Assembly: GCF_027947535.2 (NCBI RefSeq)
Contig: NZ_JAAGKO020000006.1
Span: forward strand, 124,001 to 188,000
Direction of reading: 5' to 3'
Origin: Streptantibioticus silvisoli
Lineage (GTDB): Bacteria > Actinomycetota > Actinomycetes > Streptomycetales > Streptomycetaceae
Length of the DNA: 64,000 bases
Under the pieces are notes generated by a model. It saw nothing but the letters and a program-made list of their open reading frames with translations. It searched no databases and was not told the DNA's origin. The position numbers were made by a program, and so were the translations under genes. Shown here piece by piece: positions 44,034 to 52,389 of the stretch; positions within the stretch are counted from its first letter, which is position 1, and every line of letters starts with the position of its first letter.

Positions 44034-45452
44034 ATGAACGCGAAGCAGCCGGCCGCCGGCCGCTCCGGACCCGGCAGGGCCGGCCAGGGGAGGGCCCCGC
44101 GGGGCGAGCTCTCGGTGCCGGCGACGGTGGCGCCCGGCCTGCCGCCGGCCGGGTCGTTCGCGGAGCTGGAACTGCCGGCCGAGCTGACGGGGGTGCTGGC
44201 CGCACTCGGTGTACGGGAGCCCTTCCCGATCCAGGCGGCCACCCTGCCGAGCGCGCTGGCCGGCCGGGACATCCTCGGCCGCGCGCGGACCGGCTCGGGC
44301 AAGACCCTCGCCTTCGGGCTCGCACTGCTCGCCCGCACGGCCGGCCGGCGTGCCGAACCGAAGCGCCCCCTCGCGCTGGTCCTGGTGCCGACGAGGGAAC
44401 TCGCGCAGCAGGTGAGCGAGGCGCTGACCCCCTACGCGGAGGCGCTCGGGCTCCGCTCGGCGACCGTGGTCGGCGGGCTGGCGATCGGCCGCCAGGCGGC
44501 GTCGCTGCGCGCGGGTGCCGAGGTCGTGGTGGCTACGCCGGGACGGCTGGCCGACCTCGTCGCCCGGCGGGACTGCCACCTGGACCGGGTGCGGATCGCG
44601 GTGCTCGACGAGGCGGACCAGATGTGCGACATGGGTTTCCTGCCGCAGGTCTCGGAGACCTTGGACCAGATGCCCCCCGGCGGGCAGCGCATGCTGTTCT
44701 CCGCGACGCTCGACCGCAACGTCGATCAACTGGTCAGGCAGTATCTGAGTGAGCCGGTGTTCGCCTCCGTCGACCGGGCGGAGGCCTCCGTCACGACGAT
44801 GGAGCACCACGTCCTGAACGTCCATTCCTCCGACAAGTACGCGACCGCCACCGAGATCGCGGCCCGGGACGGGCGGGTGCTGATGTTCCTGGACACCAAG
44901 CACGCCGTGGACCAGTTCACCCGCCACCTGCGCGACAGCGGTATCCAGGCCGGTGCTCTGCACAGCGGGAAGTCGCAGCCGCAGCGCACGCACACGCTGG
45001 CCCGGTTCAAGGACGGCGGGATCACGGTGCTGGTGGCCACCAACGTCGCCGCCCGTGGCATCCACATCGAGCACCTGGACCTCGTCGTCAACGTGGATCC
45101 GCCCCTCGACCCCAAGGACTACCTCCACCGCGGCGGACGCACCGCGCGTGCCGGGGAGTCCGGCAGCGTGGTCACGCTGGTCACGCCCGGCCAGCGCCGA
45201 GACGTGAACCGGATGATGTCGGACGCCGGTATCCGGCCCACGGTCACCGAGGTGCGCTCCGGCGAGGAGAAGCTGACCAGCATCACCGGCGCGAAACGCC
45301 CGCCGGTGCAGGACAGGGCGAAGCCCGGCAACGCGGCGTTCCGGGGGCTCGGCACCCGCGCGGGCCGCCCGCCGAAGGAATCCCGCAAGGCCGCGGAGGC
45401 ACGCACGATGGCGGAGGCCCGCAAGGCCGCCCGGGTGCGCAGGGGGCACTGA
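44034..45452 (+). CDS. DEAD-box ATP-dependent RNA helicase
   Basis: 472 residues from ATG 44034, with GGAGG 7-8 nt upstream. All core motifs are present: FPIQAATLP (Q motif), ARTGSGKT (motif I), PTRELAQQ (Ia), DEAD at 192-195 (II), SATL (III), and HRGGRTARAG (VI). The N-terminal ~40 residues are Pro/Gly/Ala-rich and the C-terminus is basic (RKAAEARTMAEARKAARVRRGH), suiting RNA binding. Proteins of this type remodel structured RNA, often in cold adaptation, ribosome assembly or decay. It stands alone with a structured leader. Confidence 0.96.
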   Translation: MNAKQPAAGRSGPGRAGQGRAPRGELSVPATVAPGLPPAGSFAELELPAELTGVLAALGVREPFPIQAATLPSALAGRDILGRARTGSGKTLAFGLALLARTAGRRAEPKRPLALVLVPTRELAQQVSEALTPYAEALGLRSATVVGGLAIGRQAASLRAGAEVVVATPGRLADLVARRDCHLDRVRIAVLDEADQMCDMGFLPQVSETLDQMPPGGQRMLFSATLDRNVDQLVRQYLSEPVFASVDRAEASVTTMEHHVLNVHSSDKYATATEIAARDGRVLMFLDTKHAVDQFTRHLRDSGIQAGALHSGKSQPQRTHTLARFKDGGITVLVATNVAARGIHIEHLDLVVNVDPPLDPKDYLHRGGRTARAGESGSVVTLVTPGQRRDVNRMMSDAGIRPTVTEVRSGEEKLTSITGAKRPPVQDRAKPGNAAFRGLGTRAGRPPKESRKAAEARTMAEARKAARVRRGH

Positions 45453-45592
45453 CGCAACGGGACGGCCCGCCGCGGTCGCGAGACCGGCCTGCCAAGGCGG
45501 CGGCCCGCAAGGAAGCCGTGGGCGCCGGGCCGGCTCGTACGGTCGTGGAGTTGACCGGCCTCGCGCGGGCGCCGATCGGTCGGGGTATCGCC

Positions 45593-45960
45593 TCAGCTGT
45601 GGAGGTTGCGGCGCAGGTAGTCGTGCCAGGTGTGCTCGAAGGTCTTCGTGAGTGCCGCGGCGATCGCCACGGTCGCGGGCCATGAGCGCGGTGACGGCAG
45701 CGGACGCGCCGCCGCCGCTCGCGCCGGCCGGCCAGCCCGATCCGGTCCGCGTCGATGCCGAACTCGGCCGCGTGCTCGATGACATGGGTGCAGGCGAGGT
45801 GGCGGTCCTCCGCCGCGCCGGGGGCCGGCGTTTGCGGAGCCAGGCGGTAGCCGACCACCGCCGGCACGCTGTCGATCCGCAGGGCCGGCTGTGCGGCGCA
45901 GCGGCGGGCGACGCGGTCGTGGGCGCTGCCCGTCACCTGGCCGCCGGCGTGGAGTAGCGG
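45593..45960 (-). pseudogene. Decayed alpha/beta-hydrolase (hormone-sensitive-lipase family) gene
   Basis: Pieces of one esterase appear in order but in three different frames: HAGGQVTGSAHDRVARRC and YRLAPQTPAPGAAEDR with EFGIDADRIGLAG; then GASGGGASAAVTALMARDRGD (nucleophile region); then TKTFEHTWHDYLRRNLHS and a stop. At least two frameshifts separate them, and the start is missing or replaced by a low-complexity Gly/Pro region at 45960-46130. Confidence 0.75.
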
Positions 45961-46386
45961 TGCCGGGGCGGGCCCCGGCCGACCCGCCGCCCCCGCCGCC
46001 GGATCCGTCCGCCCCGCCCCCGCTGCCGCCGACTCGCCGCCAAACGCCACCCCCGCCGCCGAACACCGCCCCACCGGCGAGGTGCCCGGCCGCCGAACAC
46101 CGCCCCCTCCGCACCGCGGGAGAACGCCGACCACCCTTCCGCGACCGCATTCGCATTCTGACCGGTAGGTAACTTATTCGGGTCGGTCATTGACCAGCGA
46201 CGCCATTCGATCACTGCGGAGATACGAATCGGCTCGGCCGTGCCGCCGAATTGCTCTCCACTCCGTGCGGCCGGTGTGCGGCACCCGGAGTGCTCATTGT
46301 CAGGAGTGCGCCCGGGTAGCTTTGCGAAATGTGACATAGAGCATCAATCGTGCGCAAAAACCGGCCTCGATTTTTTGAAAGGTTCA

Positions 46387-46415
46387 TTGACGCCCTGCCA
46401 ACGGCTCGATAGTGT
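46387..46415 (+). promoter_or_regulatory. Candidate promoter of the peptide-modification operon
   Basis: TTGACG (46387-46392), an exact 17-nt spacer and TAGTGT (46410-46415) lie in an A/T-rich region, 65 bp before the precursor ATG. Consensus match only. Confidence 0.55.
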
Positions 46416-46480
46416 CCGGTCCCTGAGTGATGCGCACGCAACACTCATAGGGCTCGGCGATAGAATTGAGGTGTGTACTC

Positions 46481-46546
46481 ATGAAGAAGTACGTTGCCCC
46501 GCGCGTTGTCGAGGTTCGTCAGGCTACCGTTCTCGGTGGCCACTGA
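46481..46546 (+). CDS. Putative 21-residue RiPP precursor or carrier peptide
   Basis: ATG 46481 is preceded by GAGG at 46468-46471 with 9-nt spacing; an upstream in-frame stop lies at 46448. The peptide begins MKKYVAP and ends VLGGH, with Y4, P7, R8, R13, T16, G19, G20 and H21. The KKYxAPxVVEV start looks like actinobacterial lasso-peptide leaders, whose YxxPxL motif is bound by the PqqD-like B1 protein. A PqqD-like gene lies two genes downstream. Unlike lasso precursors there is no core with a ring Gly and a following Asp/Glu. A promoter precedes it, a strong hairpin follows, and a dense run of modification genes comes next. It could be a true precursor modified at its C-terminal residues, a disposable carrier, or a truncated lasso relative. 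Confidence 0.65.
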   Translation: MKKYVAPRVVEVRQATVLGGH

Positions 46547-46551
46547 TATAT

Positions 46552-46607
46552 GACTCCGGATTCCGGAGTCGTCGCTTCCACCGCGGCTTGCCGCGGTGGA
46601 AGCGACG
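46552..46607 (+). terminator. Double hairpin between the peptide gene and the modification genes
   Basis: A palindrome (46552-46560 with 46562-46570) abuts a 17-bp perfect stem with a 4-nt loop (46570-46586 with 46591-46607). There is no T-tract. Placed right after the precursor stop, it probably gives partial termination or stabilises the short transcript, so peptide mRNA exceeds enzyme mRNA. Confidence 0.75.
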
Positions 46608-46731
46608 TCGTATGGAGCACGCAGTTTTTGTTGCAGGGGTTGCACTTCACGGTCCGGCTCCGGATCCGCCCGAATCGGTTGCGGACCGCCGGGATCCGCG
46701 CCGTCCGAAATCGGGGGAGTTCGCTGCCGAC

Positions 46732-47445
46732 ATGATGACGCGGGACGATTGCATCGCGTGCAAGGCCCTGTATGAAAAGTATCAGCTGTATGTGTACCAG
46801 CTGATCGCAGCGCAGCTCACCCGCCTGTACGGGCGCACCGGGGGGCGCGTCGCCGACATCGGCACCGGGCCGGGGCACCTCGCGGTGGAGCTGGCGAGGC
46901 TGACCGAGGGCGACGTGTACGCCCTCGACATCAACCCCGCGATGCTCGAACTGGCCGACGAGACCGTGCGCGGCACCGGCCTGGAGCAGCGGATCTCCTT
47001 CGCGCTCGGCGACGTCCACGACATCCCGTGCGCATCGCAGAGCTTCGACCTGCTGGCCTCGTACACCTGCATGCACCACTGGGCGGAGCCGGCGAAAGCC
47101 CTGGCCGAGTGCTACCGGATCCTGCGCCCCGGGGGACTCATGGCCGTCATCGACGTCCGTCCGGTCTCCGCGCTAACCGCTGCGGCCTTTGCCGAAATCA
47201 TTCCGGAGGAGGAATACTTCCGGATCATCGACAAGGCCTATAAGGAGAGCCTGGACGAGGCTGTCGCGGCCGACCTTTTCGCGCAGGCGGGGATCGTCCC
47301 GGAATCGGTGGCGAGCCTGGAGCTCACCGACGAGGACATCATGGATTATCTGGAATCCGGTGAGCCGCTCGACATTCTGGAGGCGGCCGTCGCAATCGAC
47401 GAGCCGACCCTGTGGATGATAACGGCCCGCAAGCCGCTACAGTAA
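46732..47445 (+). CDS. SAM-dependent class I methyltransferase of the RiPP-like operon
   Basis: 237 residues from ATG 46732 (ATG 46735 is equally possible); GGGGGAG lies 12 nt upstream. Motif I is VADIGTGPGH near residue 41, then an acidic strand end YALDIN, and post-motif regions GDVHDIP and LRPGGLMAVIDVRP. This is the UbiE/Methyltransf_11 type of fold. The first residues contain a CIAC pair. The gene follows the hairpin and precedes the PqqD-like gene by 9 bp. The likely role is methylation of the peptide or of its released product (N, O or C site unknown). Confidence 0.9.
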   Translation: MMTRDDCIACKALYEKYQLYVYQLIAAQLTRLYGRTGGRVADIGTGPGHLAVELARLTEGDVYALDINPAMLELADETVRGTGLEQRISFALGDVHDIPCASQSFDLLASYTCMHHWAEPAKALAECYRILRPGGLMAVIDVRPVSALTAAAFAEIIPEEEYFRIIDKAYKESLDEAVAADLFAQAGIVPESVASLELTDEDIMDYLESGEPLDILEAAVAIDEPTLWMITARKPLQ

Positions 47446-47454
47446 GGACGAGCA

Positions 47455-47739
47455 GTGACGACTCCCGACGAGACGACGATCCTGGAACCGCTCCCCGAGC
47501 GGCCGGCCCGCAAGTACGTCAAGGGCATCATCATCGAACCCGGTCTGGGGCTGAACTCCGTAGCGGCGGACATGTACCTCCAGCTCGACGGCAAGAAGAC
47601 CGTGGCGCAGATCGTCGCTTACATCACCGACGAATACGACGTCCCCGCGGACCAGTGCCTGCCGGACGCGCTGCGCCTGATGACCGAACTCCTCGACGAG
47701 GGCGCGGTGCGTGTCGTCGCGCCGGGCGACACCGCATGA
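47455..47739 (+). CDS. PqqD-like RiPP recognition element protein
   Basis: 94 residues from GTG 47455 with AAGGA 6 nt upstream. The sequence follows the PqqD/lasso B1 pattern: a short beta region ending in LNSVAADMYLQLDGKKTVAQIV, then helices with YDVPADQCLPDALRLMTELLDEGAV. Such winged-helix domains bind leader peptides and present them to the modifying enzymes. Its stop overlaps the next start (ATGA), showing translational coupling. The peptide at 46481 is the obvious ligand. Confidence 0.9.
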   Translation: MTTPDETTILEPLPERPARKYVKGIIIEPGLGLNSVAADMYLQLDGKKTVAQIVAYITDEYDVPADQCLPDALRLMTELLDEGAVRVVAPGDTA

Positions 47740-48758
47740 CGGACTCACAGGAAACGCAGGGGAAAGGGACAGCTGGAAAGCCGGTCGAATCCCCCGGGAT
47801 ACCGCTCGCCGAATTGGCTGAGGAACGCCGGACCACGATCATCAACTACGTGATCGCCCTGGTCGCCCTCGCCAGGAAGACGGGGATCGACCCGCGGTCC
47901 CTGGCCGGGTGGCTGAACCGGCAGTACGAGGACGCGGGCTGGTACGGCCAGTTCGTGTCGGACCACGGCCCGGGAAACCTGCCCGCCTTCGCCGAGGAGT
48001 TCATGCGGGGGCGCCGCCTGCTGCACGACCGGACCTCCGCGACCCTCGCGGACGGTGAACTGACCGTGCGGACCGACCAGTTCGCCCGGCGGGACTTCTC
48101 GGCCTGCTTCTTCCTCGGCATCGAGCAGGAGGACGTCGAGGAGTTCTTCGACGCTGTCGTGGAGCTGCACGCCCGCAGGATCGGCATCGACGCGCGGCTG
48201 AGCCGCGACGCGACGCACGAGATCCTCAGCGCCCGGCCCCGCGAGCAGCCCGCGCCCGCCACCGCGGACCCCGGTCAACGCGTGGAGCCGGCCGTCCGTG
48301 AGGCAGGGGCGGCCGATCTCCCGTGGATCCGCGAGGTGTTGACCGAGCGCTGGGGGAGCCCGGTGATGGTGTTGACCGGACAGGCCACCGACCTGCTGAC
48401 CTGCCCGGCCCTGATCGCCTCGTCCGACGGGCGGGACGCGGGTCTGCTGACCTACCGTGTCGCGGACGGCGCGTGCGAGATCATGTCGCTCGACGCCCTG
48501 GAGCCGATGCAGGGCATGGGCGGCGCTCTGGTGGCCGCGCTGCGCCAGCGTGCCGACGGCGAGGGATGGCGGCGCGTGACCGTCACCACGACGAACGACA
48601 ACATCGCCGCCCTCACCTTCTACCAGCGGCTCGGCTTCCGGATCACGTCCGTGGTGCCCGACGCGGTCGCGCTGTCGAGGAAGATCAAGCCCTCCATCCC
48701 GCGGGTGGCCGACAACGGCCTGCCCATCACAGACGAAATCAGCCTGGAATGCTCCTGA
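47736..48758 (+). CDS. GNAT acetyltransferase fused to an unrecognised N-terminal domain
   Basis: 340 residues. Residues about 25-170 form a mostly helical domain I do not recognise (ARKTGIDPRSLAGWLNRQY, FMRGRRLLHDRTS, FFLGIEQEDVEEFFDAVVE). Residues about 185-320 are a GNAT domain, with REAGAADLPWIREVL at its start, the acetyl-CoA loop region MQGMGGALVAALRQRA, and NDNIAALTFYQRLGFR at its end. It overlaps both the PqqD-like gene before it and the MFS gene after it. It may acylate the peptide N-terminus or a side chain, or provide self-resistance by acetylating the product. Confidence 0.85.
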   Translation: MTDSQETQGKGTAGKPVESPGIPLAELAEERRTTIINYVIALVALARKTGIDPRSLAGWLNRQYEDAGWYGQFVSDHGPGNLPAFAEEFMRGRRLLHDRTSATLADGELTVRTDQFARRDFSACFFLGIEQEDVEEFFDAVVELHARRIGIDARLSRDATHEILSARPREQPAPATADPGQRVEPAVREAGAADLPWIREVLTERWGSPVMVLTGQATDLLTCPALIASSDGRDAGLLTYRVADGACEIMSLDALEPMQGMGGALVAALRQRADGEGWRRVTVTTTNDNIAALTFYQRLGFRITSVVPDAVALSRKIKPSIPRVADNGLPITDEISLECS

Positions 48759-50185
48759 CGTCGGGCCCCAAGGTCGGAGCGCGCAACCGGCTGCTGGTGA
48801 CGGTCGTCGCCGGCGGCGTGTTCGCCAGCGTGGCCAGCCTTCCCATGGTGCTGCTCGCCTCGGCCGCCATGGTGCGCGGCTTCCACATCTCCTACACCGA
48901 CCTGCAATGGCGCAACCTGCTGTTCTGGACGGTATTCGGTGTGACGCTGCCGCTCTTCGGCCGGGTCACCGAGCGGGTCGCACCCCGTACCCAGTTCGTG
49001 TGCGGCATCGCGGTGTTCGCCGTCTCGGCGGTCATCGGGGCACTCGCCACCAACTGGCAGCTGTACCTGGTCAGTCCGGCCCTTCAGGGACTGGCCGACG
49101 CGATCGTGGTCAGTGCCCAGGCGGTACTGATCCGGGCCATGCTCCCGTCCGACCGGGTGGGCTGGGCCTTCGGCTGGCAGGGCGCCGTGCTGGCGGCCGC
49201 GCAGCTCGGCAGCCCGGCCCTGGGCGGTTTCCTGCTGGAGCACACCTCGTGGCGGGCGGTCTACTGGATCGTCCTCGGCGTCGGCGCGCTGGCCGGTGCC
49301 GCGGCGCTCGCCCTGCTGCCCGGCCGCACCGGCGAGCCCGGCGCCGGGAACCGGAACGCCTCCCCGAGCCCGCTGCCGGTCGCCGGCACCTGCATTCTGG
49401 GCGTCGCGGTCGCCGCCTGGCAGGCCGTCGTCCTGACCGGCGGCCTGGCACGCTTCGGCGCCGTGGCCGTCGCGGTGGCCGCGACCGCCACGTTCTGGGT
49501 CCGTGAGCGCCGCACCCCGGCGCAAAACCGGTACCTGCCGAGCGGACTGCTGCAGAACAGGGCCTTCTTCTTCACCTCGCTGCGCGGCCTGCTGCTGTAC
49601 TTCCCGGTCAACGCCATCGGTATGTTCCTGCCGCTCGCCCTGCTGGCCGTCGACGGCTGGTCCACCGTCAAGGTCGGCGTCGTGCTGCTGCTCGACGCCC
49701 TCGTGGTCACCTTCGCCGGCGGTACGGCCGGCAGCTTCGCCGACCGGTCCCCGCAGCGGATGGTGCGCGTGGGCTTCCTCAGCCTGACCGTGTCCGCCGT
49801 CGTCATGGCCTTCTGGTCGGACACCCTCACCGGTGTGTGCGCGGCCCTGCTGCTGCTCGGGCTCGGCGTGGCGGCCGCTGTCCCGGGCCAGAGCAAGATC
49901 GCCATGGAGGCCGCTCCCGAGCAGGACACCGGCAGCTACATGAGCGTCTTCCAGAGCGCGCAGTTCGTCTCCATCGGGCTGGCGTCCGTGGTGTTCGCCC
50001 CGCTGATGCAGGGCGCCCGGGCCCAGGCGCTGTCCCGCGACGGCTTCGAGATCGTCTGCCTGGTGTGCGCGGTCCTGTTCGCGGCCGGCGTCGTGTCGGT
50101 GGTCGACCGCACCCGCCGGGGCGACGAGCGGACGGGCACGGTGCAGGCCCAGGACATGGTCGGATCGCTGGGAGGGAACGACTGA
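48749..50185 (+). CDS. MFS drug-type exporter (DHA2-like)
   Basis: 478 residues from ATG 48749, overlapping the acetyltransferase gene by 10 bp. The hydrophobicity pattern suggests about 13-14 membrane helices. The loop after helix 2 (GRVTERVAPRTQF) matches the MFS motif A position, and the later repeat has GSFADRSPQRMVR. Proteins of this group export drug-like small molecules by proton antiport. In this operon the expected cargo is the mature product. Its last codon overlaps the next ATG. Confidence 0.92.
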   Translation: MLLTSGPKVGARNRLLVTVVAGGVFASVASLPMVLLASAAMVRGFHISYTDLQWRNLLFWTVFGVTLPLFGRVTERVAPRTQFVCGIAVFAVSAVIGALATNWQLYLVSPALQGLADAIVVSAQAVLIRAMLPSDRVGWAFGWQGAVLAAAQLGSPALGGFLLEHTSWRAVYWIVLGVGALAGAAALALLPGRTGEPGAGNRNASPSPLPVAGTCILGVAVAAWQAVVLTGGLARFGAVAVAVAATATFWVRERRTPAQNRYLPSGLLQNRAFFFTSLRGLLLYFPVNAIGMFLPLALLAVDGWSTVKVGVVLLLDALVVTFAGGTAGSFADRSPQRMVRVGFLSLTVSAVVMAFWSDTLTGVCAALLLLGLGVAAAVPGQSKIAMEAAPEQDTGSYMSVFQSAQFVSIGLASVVFAPLMQGARAQALSRDGFEIVCLVCAVLFAAGVVSVVDRTRRGDERTGTVQAQDMVGSLGGND

Positions 50186-52389
50186 TGTGCGGAATCGCCG
50201 GCATGGCCGTACGGAACGGCCTGACCGTCACCCCGGCCGACCGGGCGGACGTCGACACCATGATCGCGACCCTGACCCACCGGGGCCCGGACGGCACCCG
50301 TGCGGTGTACGACGCCACGTGTGCGGTCGCCTTCAGCCGCCTGGCGATCGTCGACCCGCCCGGCGGGCAGCAGCCGTTCAGCAGCGCGGACGGCATGATC
50401 ACCGTCCTGGTCAACGGCGAGATCTTCAACCACGAGCAGTTGCGCGCCGGCGTACGCCCCGGCTACCGCTGGCAGGGGCGGTCCGACACCGAAGCGGTGC
50501 TCGCCCGGTACGAGAGCACGGGGATCAGCGGGCTGAAGGCGCTCCGCGGCATGTACGCGGCCGTCGTCGTCGACCGCCGCGAACAGGCGGTCTACCTCCT
50601 GCGCGACCGGCTCGGGATCAAGCCGCTGTTCTACTCCAGCCGTGGCGGACGCCTGGTCTTCGCCTCGGAGATCAAGGCGCTGCTCGCCGCTCCGGGAGCC
50701 GGCCGCGCGCCGGGGTTCGACTGGGTCACAGCCCTGGCGGACCCCGCGATCAACGGCCACATCGCCGCCCCGGCCGGCCCGCCGCCGTCGTACTTCACCG
50801 ACATCAGCCAACTGCCGGCCGCGCACGTCCTGCGGTTCGACCTCGCCACCGGAGCCCTGCGCCTGGAGGAGTACTGGCGGCTGGGGGAGGCGGCCGAGGC
50901 ATTCCGCGAGCGGCACGGGACGCAGCAGTGGTCGGCCCGGGAGTGGACCGCGGCCTACCGGGAGCTGCTCCAGGAAGCCGTCACCGACTCCCTCATGAGC
51001 GACGTCGAGATCGGCTGCTTCCTGAGCGGCGGTGTCGACTCCACGGTCATCGCCGCCATCGCCGCCCGGCAGGACAACGCAATCCACTGCTTCTCCGTGT
51101 GCAGCGACAGCACGCTGGCCAACGGCGACGCCTACTTCGCGCAGGAGGCGGCGGCGTCGCTGGGCCTGCCCCACCACCAGGTGGACTTCACCGGCCCCGG
51201 CTGCGAGGTCACCGCCGATTCCTACCTGGAGCTGCTCAAGCTGTGCGAGACGCCGCTGCTCAGCCCGGAGCAGTTCTTCAAGTTCCAGTTGCACCGCTAC
51301 GCCAAGCAGACCCGTCCCGGCCTGAAGGTGATGCTCACCGGTCAGGGCAGCGACGAGTTCAACGGGGGCTACACCACGCTGTTCGGCACGGACTGGGATG
51401 CGAACCTGGACGGCCTCGGGTACCTGGCCGAGGGGCGGGCCGCGCTCGACGCCGGGCTGCCGGTCACGGTGTGGAACGAGCACTTCAACCGGCGCCTGCT
51501 GACCCCCGCCGCCCACCCGCGCGGCGCGGGCGTGTGGGAGACCTACGTCGCGGGCAAGTCCCGCGACCTCCAGACGTACAACTGCTGGCACGAGGACCGG
51601 ACCGCCTCCGGCAACGGGGTCGAGAACCGGGTGCCCTTCCTCGACCACCGCCTGGTGGAGCTGTGCATGGCCGTCCCGCAGCCGCTGCGGGCCGAACTGC
51701 TGTGGGACAAGCGCATCCTCAGGCAGTCCGCGCGCGAGTGGCTGCCGGAGAGGTTCGCCGACCGCCCGAAGGTGCCGTTCTTCTACGGGCCGAAGCGCCA
51801 CGCCGCCCACCAGGCCATGCTCGACGCGCTGCGCGCCGACCACGCCGCGCTCTTCGAGCACGCCATGTCCGGGCCCGGCGCGCAGGAGTACCTCGATACG
51901 GCCGCCATGCGCCGCACGCTCTCGGACTTCGAGGCGGATCCGAGGCTCGGCAACTTCGAGTTCTTCGCCCGGCTGGTCAACATGGCGCTGCTGGACAAGC
52001 TCGCCGGGTCCCCCGGCGCGCTGCGGCTGCGCCCCGGGGCGGACGGGGCGCCGGTGGCGCTGCGGCGCGCGGAGCCGGTCCCCTCACCCGGCGCGGGCGG
52101 TTCCCCCGTCGTCGAGAGCGCGGTCTACACCCTCGCCCCGGACGTCATGGCGCTGACGCCGCTGCACACCGACGACGAGTGGTACGTCGCCGTCAACGGC
52201 ACCGTCGAATACGTCCTGCCCCTGCCGGACAGCGACGACTGGCGGCGGGTCGTCATGGCCCTGGACGGCCGGCGCACCCTCGGCGAGGCGGTCCGGGCCG
52301 CCGACGTGAAACTCGTCGGCGTCGAGGAACTCCTCGTGGAATCGCTCGAAGCCGGAATCGTCACCCGCCTGGAAGGAAGCACCGGATGA
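50185..52389 (+). CDS. Asparagine-synthetase (glutamine-hydrolysing) homologue with C-terminal PqqD-like extension
   Basis: 734 residues. Cys2 after the initiator Met gives an intact Ntn-type glutaminase domain (MCGIAG, RLAIVD, NGEIFN, RGMYA, RDRLGIKPLF). The synthetase domain has the ATP-binding SGGVDS at 280-285 and GQGSDEFNGGY. Residues about 634-734 are extra relative to ordinary AsnB; ALDGRRTLGEAVRAA followed by LLVESLEAGIV resembles the helical half of a PqqD-like domain. Homologues close the isopeptide ring in lasso peptides, and others amidate carboxylates. An intact glutaminase Cys favours ammonia transfer (amidation of a carboxylate, perhaps the peptide C-terminus), but peptide-bond formation is not excluded. 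It overlaps both neighbours by 1-4 bp. Confidence 0.92.
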   Translation: MCGIAGMAVRNGLTVTPADRADVDTMIATLTHRGPDGTRAVYDATCAVAFSRLAIVDPPGGQQPFSSADGMITVLVNGEIFNHEQLRAGVRPGYRWQGRSDTEAVLARYESTGISGLKALRGMYAAVVVDRREQAVYLLRDRLGIKPLFYSSRGGRLVFASEIKALLAAPGAGRAPGFDWVTALADPAINGHIAAPAGPPPSYFTDISQLPAAHVLRFDLATGALRLEEYWRLGEAAEAFRERHGTQQWSAREWTAAYRELLQEAVTDSLMSDVEIGCFLSGGVDSTVIAAIAARQDNAIHCFSVCSDSTLANGDAYFAQEAAASLGLPHHQVDFTGPGCEVTADSYLELLKLCETPLLSPEQFFKFQLHRYAKQTRPGLKVMLTGQGSDEFNGGYTTLFGTDWDANLDGLGYLAEGRAALDAGLPVTVWNEHFNRRLLTPAAHPRGAGVWETYVAGKSRDLQTYNCWHEDRTASGNGVENRVPFLDHRLVELCMAVPQPLRAELLWDKRILRQSAREWLPERFADRPKVPFFYGPKRHAAHQAMLDALRADHAALFEHAMSGPGAQEYLDTAAMRRTLSDFEADPRLGNFEFFARLVNMALLDKLAGSPGALRLRPGADGAPVALRRAEPVPSPGAGGSPVVESAVYTLAPDVMALTPLHTDDEWYVAVNGTVEYVLPLPDSDDWRRVVMALDGRRTLGEAVRAADVKLVGVEELLVESLEAGIVTRLEGSTG

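Noticed and set aside
46550-46735. In-frame continuation of the precursor after its stop, which would add ~60 residues
   Set aside because: The first ~19 codons coincide with the palindromes and give an unnatural sequence; there is no evidence for readthrough. A stop followed by an attenuator explains the DNA better.
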